The notes under the pieces were generated by a model. It was not told where the DNA came from and ran no database searches. It saw only the letters and a program-made list of their open reading frames with translations. From Neptuniibacter sp. (GTDB lineage Bacteria > Pseudomonadota > Gammaproteobacteria > Pseudomonadales > Balneatricaceae): DNA of 10,217 nucleotides. The DNA lies in NCBI GenBank assembly GCA_030149405.1, contig JASBRM010000336.1, positions 1-10,217 of the forward strand, written 5' to 3'. The translations under genes were made by a program, and so were the position numbers. Of this stretch, positions 6,426 to 10,217 are shown piece after piece (position 1 is the stretch's first letter; every line of letters begins with the position of its first letter).

Positions 6426-6430
6426 TGGCA

Positions 6431-8290
6431 ATGGCGCATGATAATGAAATTTCGAATAATTCAGGAAATAAACCTTTTGGAGCAGTCTTAGAAAAGGCTG
6501 TATCCCGTAGAAATATTATCCAGAAAGGTGGTTTGGCCGCGGCTATAGGCTTTGTATCGCCATCTCTTTTTGCGGGCAATAAATTTAGTGGTAATTACCT
6601 TAATTCTCAAGGGAAGGCTAATCACTCTGATTTGATCGGATTTAACCCGGTTAAGGTTATGGATGGTAATGGGCCTATGCCTGCTATCTCCAGTGATTAT
6701 GAGTATAAGACTCTGATCCCATGGGGAACTCCAATAAATGCAAGTGTGAATGCGTATACTGGAGATCCAGCTACACGACCAACGGCCGCAGAACAGGCAA
6801 ATATGATAGGCGTGGGACATGACGGTATGTGGTTTTTCCCAACTCATTCTAAAGGCCGTTTAAGCAATCATTTAGGTGTTTTATGTATCAATCATGAGTT
6901 TGGCCGTAACTCTCATGTTTTAGGAAAAAGTTACCCTGAAAGCCTGGAAGATGTGAAACTTTCTCAACATGCGCATGGTGTTTCTGTTGTTGCGATTGAA
7001 GAGAAAGAAGGTGACTGGGATGTAAAATTCAGTAATCTAAATCGTAGAATTCATGTTAACACTCCTGTTGAGTTCAGTGGACCAGTGACAAATTCTTCAG
7101 CAGGTCGTGAATTGCTGGACTTAAATAACCGTACAGAAGCACACGGAACAGTGAATAACTGCTCAAGTGGTTATACTCCCTGGGGTACCTATCTGACTTG
7201 TGAAGAAAACTTCAATGGTTACTTCGGCTCAACAGGAGTTTGGGAAGCAGATGAGTTCCAGCAGCGTTATGGTTTCTCTGAGAATGGCTTTGGCTATGGA
7301 TGGCAGGAATTCGACTCCCGCTTTGATTTGTCTAGTAGCGAATTTAAGAATGAAGATAAGCGCTTTGGTTGGGTTGTAGAAATTGATCCAACAAAACCGA
7401 GAAGCAAACCTGTAAAACGTACCGCTCTGGGCCGTTTTAAACATGAAGGTGCCACTCTGACAGTGGGTAAAGGTGGTCGAGCGGTGGTCTACATGGGTGA
7501 CGATCAGCGTTTCGATTATATTTATAAGTTTGTTTCTGCAGATAACTGGAAATCCATGGTTGCTCGTGATGTGAGCCCATTGGATGAAGGTAAGCTTTAT
7601 GTTGCTAAGTTTAATGATGATGGTACAGGTGAATGGCTGGAGTTAACAATTGATAATCCAAATCTGGCAGCAAAGTTTGCGAATCAGGCAGAGGTTCTAA
7701 CTTATGCCCGTGTAGCTGCTGATATTTTGGGTGCAACTCCTATGGATCGTCCTGAATGGACAACGGTCGACCCAGAAGGTTATGTGTATTGCACACTGAC
7801 CAACAACAGTCAGCGTACTGAGGCTAATGCAGCAAACCCTCTAGCACCAAATAGTGATGGTCATATCATCCGCTGGATGGATAGCAAGCACTTTACAGGT
7901 ACCAGCTTTAAGTGGGAAATTCTGTTGATTGCTCAGGACTACCATGGGACTGAAGATACATTTAGCGATCCAGATGGTATTTGGGCTGATCCGGATGGTC
8001 GCTTATTTATCCAGACGGACGGTGGTCAAAAAGACGGCTTAAACAACCAGATGCTGGTGGCGGACCCTAAAACGGGTGAGATACGTCGTCTGTTCACAGG
8101 GGTTACGAGTGATGAAATTACAGGTCTGACAGTCACTCCTGACCGTCGTACTATGTTCATCAATACTCAGCACCCTGGTAACGGTGATCCTTCGCGTACT
8201 AATTTCCCAGTAAGCCCGGACGGAACAACCATCCCTCGCGATTGTACAATTGTTATCCGTCGTAAAGATAATGGTGTAGTGGGTTCCTAA
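6431..8290 (+). CDS. phoX: PhoX-family alkaline phosphatase (DUF839), Tat-exported
   Basis: This 619-residue protein is a PhoX-type phosphatase, which hydrolyses phosphomonoesters in the periplasm or outside the cell using iron and calcium cofactors. The N-terminus is a twin-arginine signal: SRRNIIQK (R26-R27), then a hydrophobic stretch GLAAAIGFVSPSLFA, with likely cleavage near residue 48. Folded, metal-loaded export by Tat is typical of the family. Conserved stretches in order are NHEFGRNSH, HAHGVSVV, NNCSSGYTPWGTYLTCEEN (C257), FKHEGA (H338, E339), YMGDDQRFDYIYKF, RPEWTTVDP (R440, E442), FSDPDGIWADPDG (D513, D515) and the C-terminal QHPGNG. From memory, the Cys of TCEEN and the Glu/Asp of these motifs supply the Fe and Ca ligands in Pseudomonas PhoX; all are present, so the enzyme looks active. 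It has its own spacer and a strong terminator, so it is probably a single-gene unit. PhoB control is usual for phoX, but the Pho-box evidence here is weak. Confidence 0.95.
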   Translation: MAHDNEISNNSGNKPFGAVLEKAVSRRNIIQKGGLAAAIGFVSPSLFAGNKFSGNYLNSQGKANHSDLIGFNPVKVMDGNGPMPAISSDYEYKTLIPWGTPINASVNAYTGDPATRPTAAEQANMIGVGHDGMWFFPTHSKGRLSNHLGVLCINHEFGRNSHVLGKSYPESLEDVKLSQHAHGVSVVAIEEKEGDWDVKFSNLNRRIHVNTPVEFSGPVTNSSAGRELLDLNNRTEAHGTVNNCSSGYTPWGTYLTCEENFNGYFGSTGVWEADEFQQRYGFSENGFGYGWQEFDSRFDLSSSEFKNEDKRFGWVVEIDPTKPRSKPVKRTALGRFKHEGATLTVGKGGRAVVYMGDDQRFDYIYKFVSADNWKSMVARDVSPLDEGKLYVAKFNDDGTGEWLELTIDNPNLAAKFANQAEVLTYARVAADILGATPMDRPEWTTVDPEGYVYCTLTNNSQRTEANAANPLAPNSDGHIIRWMDSKHFTGTSFKWEILLIAQDYHGTEDTFSDPDGIWADPDGRLFIQTDGGQKDGLNNQMLVADPKTGEIRRLFTGVTSDEITGLTVTPDRRTMFINTQHPGNGDPSRTNFPVSPDGTTIPRDCTIVIRRKDNGVVGS

Positions 8291-8311
8291 CAGGTAACTG
8301 AAATAAGATAC

Positions 8312-8341
8312 AAAGCCCCCGGTATCGTCCGGGGCTTTTTT
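8312..8341 (+). terminator. Rho-independent terminator of phoX
   Basis: AAAGCCCC (8312-8319) pairs perfectly with GGGGCTTT (8331-8338) around an 11-nt loop, and the T run extends to 8341. The loop can be tightened by two further CC/GG pairs with a bulged C. It begins 21 nt after the phoX stop. On the opposite strand it is followed by only three T residues, so it may also weakly stop transcription coming from the MATE gene. Confidence 0.93.
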
Positions 8342-8412
8342 GTTCTTAGGCATCTCTCTTATCCAACAGATAAATCGATAGCTTTGTCTTAGGTAGGGCT
8401 TAGATAAAAATA
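8342..8412. other. Short convergent intergenic spacer
   Basis: These 71 nt separate the phoX terminator from the stop codon of the convergent MATE gene. I see no ORF and no separate hairpin with a T run for the minus-strand operon. That operon may rely on the phoX terminator in reverse or on Rho. Confidence 0.6.
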
Positions 8413-9759
8413 TTATGGGTTTATCCAGCGTTGATGTTTACATATCTTCCAGTAAACATATCCACCGGATAAAGCTCGCGCCACAAACACGGACATTAAA
8501 GACAACCATAAGCCATGATTTCCGAGGCTCTGTGTAGCCCACCAGAGGGGCAGGAAGACCACAAACATAGTGAAGATCATGGTGTTTTGCATCGCTCTGA
8601 ATTGCGTGGTTCCAACAAATATGCCGTCGAGTAGAAAACTCCAGACACCGATTAGTGGCAGGATTACTATCCAGACGAGATATTCTCTGGCGATCGTTCT
8701 GACCTGTTCAATATCGGTTAACAGATCGACGATTAAGCCTCCAAATAAGAAAAAAGTAAGTGTTAACAAACCCGCAGTGCCAAGAGACCAAAGGAGTGCG
8801 CTGGTAATCGACTGATAAAAGGCCTCCATCCTACGGGCTCCGATATGCTTGCCACTCAGGGCTTCTGTGGCATGGGCAAAACCATCCAGGCAGTTTGCGA
8901 TCAGTATCAGGAAGTTAAGAAGTACCGCATTCGCTGAGAGGATATCGGTTCCTTGTTTTGCACCCTGAGCCGTGAAGAATGCCAGGCTGCCCAGTAACAA
9001 TAATGTGCGTACGAACAAATAGCGGTTCACAACTATCAGATCGCGGTAGTCTTTAAGCCGATTCAGGCAGGCAGTTTCCAGCTCACCGGGCACCTTTCTT
9101 AGCTGTCTCCGGATCAGGTACAGGCCTAGCCCCAATGCAAAGTACTCAGAACAAACGGTGGCCGCCGCAACGCCATCAGCATGCATCCCTAATCCATACA
9201 CTGCGATGATATCCAGGATCATGTTCATGATGTTGGTGACTAATAACAGTAACAGCGGAACGCGGGTATTCTGATTTCCGACAAACCAACCAAGGATGGC
9301 GTAATTACATAAAACTGCCGGAGCTCCCAGTATGCGTATTTCGCTGTATAGCTGTGCTTCTGCATCGACAATGGGCTCAGCGTCCATGAGCTGAAGGGCA
9401 ATCTGGATAATGGGCTGTTGAAACAACAGTAAAAGGCTGCCAATCACAAACGCCAGAATCATGGACTGGGCTAGCAGTTGGCGGTTTAACTCGCCATTTT
9501 CATCGCCAAAAGCTTGCGCGGTCATACCGGTTGTTCCCATCCGCAGGAAACCAAACGACCAGTACACAATGGAAAAAATCATACTGCCTACGGCAACTGC
9601 GCCGAGGTGATAGCTTTCCGGGAGGTGTCCTATAACGGCGGTATCAACCAGACCCAGCATCGGGACCGTGATATTAGACAGCATCAATGGCCAGGCCAGA
9701 GACCAAACCTGTTGATGTTGATCCCTGCTAGGCCAGTACTTGCGAATGGAGCGAATCAT
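8413..9759 (-). CDS. DinF-type MATE family efflux transporter
   Basis: This 448-residue inner-membrane protein with about 12 predicted helices belongs to the DinF branch of the MATE family, which exports drugs or metabolites by H+ or Na+ antiport. The first helix region WPLMLSNITVPMLGLVDTAVIGHL is diagnostic; Asp39 in it corresponds to the conserved TM1 acid of DinF/PfMATE proteins. Other typical segments are FGFLRMGTTGMTAQAFG, the central NAVLLNFLILIANCLDGFAHATEALSGKHIGA and the C-terminal FLLDGIFVGTTQFRAMQNTM. The frame can be extended to a GTG at 9804, but that start has no ribosome-binding site. The ATG at 9759 overlaps the znuB stop as ATGA, has a weak AGG just upstream and gives the usual N-terminal length, so I prefer it. 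It follows znuB in one transcript and is probably translationally coupled. Its substrate is unknown; a link with zinc or metal-stress metabolites is inference only. Confidence 0.93.
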   Translation of the reverse strand: MIRSIRKYWPSRDQHQQVWSLAWPLMLSNITVPMLGLVDTAVIGHLPESYHLGAVAVGSMIFSIVYWSFGFLRMGTTGMTAQAFGDENGELNRQLLAQSMILAFVIGSLLLLFQQPIIQIALQLMDAEPIVDAEAQLYSEIRILGAPAVLCNYAILGWFVGNQNTRVPLLLLLVTNIMNMILDIIAVYGLGMHADGVAAATVCSEYFALGLGLYLIRRQLRKVPGELETACLNRLKDYRDLIVVNRYLFVRTLLLLGSLAFFTAQGAKQGTDILSANAVLLNFLILIANCLDGFAHATEALSGKHIGARRMEAFYQSITSALLWSLGTAGLLTLTFFLFGGLIVDLLTDIEQVRTIAREYLVWIVILPLIGVWSFLLDGIFVGTTQFRAMQNTMIFTMFVVFLPLWWATQSLGNHGLWLSLMSVFVARALSGGYVYWKICKHQRWINP

Positions 9760-10217
9760 GCCTGTTGTCTTGAAGGAATCGCATAAAGACAGATAAACAG
9801 GCACAAGGAAATTACCACAACAGACGGGCCTGTTGGGGTATCGAAGTGCCAGGATAATGCCAGACCGCCAACAACGGACAAGCTGCCGATAATGCCGGCA
9901 CCGATTGCCATCTGCTCAGGTGTACGGGCTAACCGTCTGGCGGATGCTGCCGGGATAATCAGTAGTGAGGTAATCAGCAGTAAGCCAACAATTTTCATCG
10001 CTATGGCGATGACGACGGCGATCAACAGCATCAGGATAAGGCGGGTCAGAGGAACATTGACGCCTTCTACCTGAGCAAGTTCTTCATTGATTGTTATTGC
10101 CAGTAAAGGTTGCCAGAGCAGTTTTAGTAACAACAGAACCAGTGCTCCGCCCAAGTAAATCCAGAGGAGATCCTCGGTACCTATGGCCAGAAGGTCACCA
10201 AACAGATAAGCCATCAG
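9756..10217 (-). CDS. znuB: Zinc ABC transporter permease ZnuB, C-terminal part (partial)
   Basis: This is the C-terminal part (about 153 codons) of the membrane subunit of the high-affinity ZnuABC zinc importer. The open frame runs off the right edge, and the Met at 10214 is internal, since family members are about 260 residues. The stretch KIVGLLLITSLLIIPAASARRLARTPEQMA is highly characteristic of ZnuB. Preceding segments are LFGDLLAIGTEDLLWIY and INEELAQVEGVNV, the latter being the cytoplasmic coupling region that contacts the ATPase ZnuC. Several hydrophobic helices follow, and the protein ends IPSRQQA. Upstream genes outside the window are likely znuC, zur or znuA, with Zur repression expected from family knowledge. 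The stop TGA overlaps the ATG of the downstream MATE gene. Confidence 0.95.
   Translation of the reverse strand: MMAYLFGDLLAIGTEDLLWIYLGGALVLLLLKLLWQPLLAITINEELAQVEGVNVPLTRLILMLLIAVVIAIAMKIVGLLLITSLLIIPAASARRLARTPEQMAIGAGIIGSLSVVGGLALSWHFDTPTGPSVVVISLCLFICLYAIPSRQQA

Larger units (their letters stand above)
6217..6430. other. AT-rich intergenic region upstream of phoX
   Basis: This 214-nt spacer is clearly more AT-rich than the flanking genes and contains no credible ORF. It carries two small inverted repeats (6268-6283 and 6362-6375), a weak Pho-box-like 18-mer (6342-6359), a possible -10 element (6392-6400) and the phoX ribosome-binding site. It probably holds the end of the upstream operon transcript and the phoX promoter. 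I see no tRNA, riboswitch or CRISPR repeat in it. Confidence 0.7.

Noticed and set aside
6422..6430. GTG at 6422 as the phoX start
   Set aside because: It falls inside the GAGGTG ribosome-binding site, which is correctly spaced only for the ATG at 6431.
9760..9804. Longer MATE protein starting at GTG 9804
   Set aside because: There is no ribosome-binding site, it overlaps znuB by 49 nt, and it adds a 15-residue tail that does not look like a MATE N-terminus; ATG 9759 forms an ATGA junction.
10212..10214. ATG at 10214 as the true start of znuB
   Set aside because: ZnuB is normally about 260 residues, the frame stays open to the edge, and the missing N-terminal helices must lie beyond the window.

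Overview
The window looks like chromosomal DNA from a Gram-negative gammaproteobacterium, probably a marine Oceanospirillales- or Alteromonadales-like lineage. The evidence is a ZnuB zinc permease, a DinF-type MATE transporter, a Tat-exported PhoX phosphatase, an outer-membrane lipoprotein signal, an OmpR/PhoQ-like two-component pair and moderate GC content. The genus is an inference. I saw no mobile elements, CRISPR arrays or tRNA/rRNA genes.

Region 1 (1-6216, + strand) is a tightly packed run of seven genes that reads as one operon, with gaps of 17 nt or less or with overlaps. In order they are: the DNA-binding end of an OmpR-type response regulator (cut by the left edge), its sensor histidine kinase, a small basic secreted protein, a DUF1611-like P-loop NTPase with an extra N-terminal beta-rich domain, an ABC exporter-type half-transporter, a cytoplasmic alpha/beta hydrolase and a small lipoprotein. 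This is the most interesting part. The ABC protein keeps its Walker A lysine and Q-loop but has lost the LSGGQ signature, the catalytic glutamate and the H-loop histidine. The kinase has Arg where the HisKA phosphatase motif normally has Thr/Asn. The gene set matches no named system I know; a signal-controlled envelope or metabolite-handling system is an inference from context.

Region 2 (6217-8341, + strand) is an AT-rich 214-nt spacer with two small inverted repeats and weak promoter-like signals, followed by phoX and a strong rho-independent terminator. PhoX would release phosphate from organic phosphoesters in the periplasm. Its better start is the ATG at 6431, not the in-frame GTG at 6422.

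Region 3 (8413-10217, - strand) converges on phoX. It holds the C-terminal part of znuB (cut by the right edge), followed through an ATGA stop/start overlap by a MATE efflux protein. The two are probably cotranscribed and translationally coupled, so the exporter sits at the end of a zinc-uptake operon.
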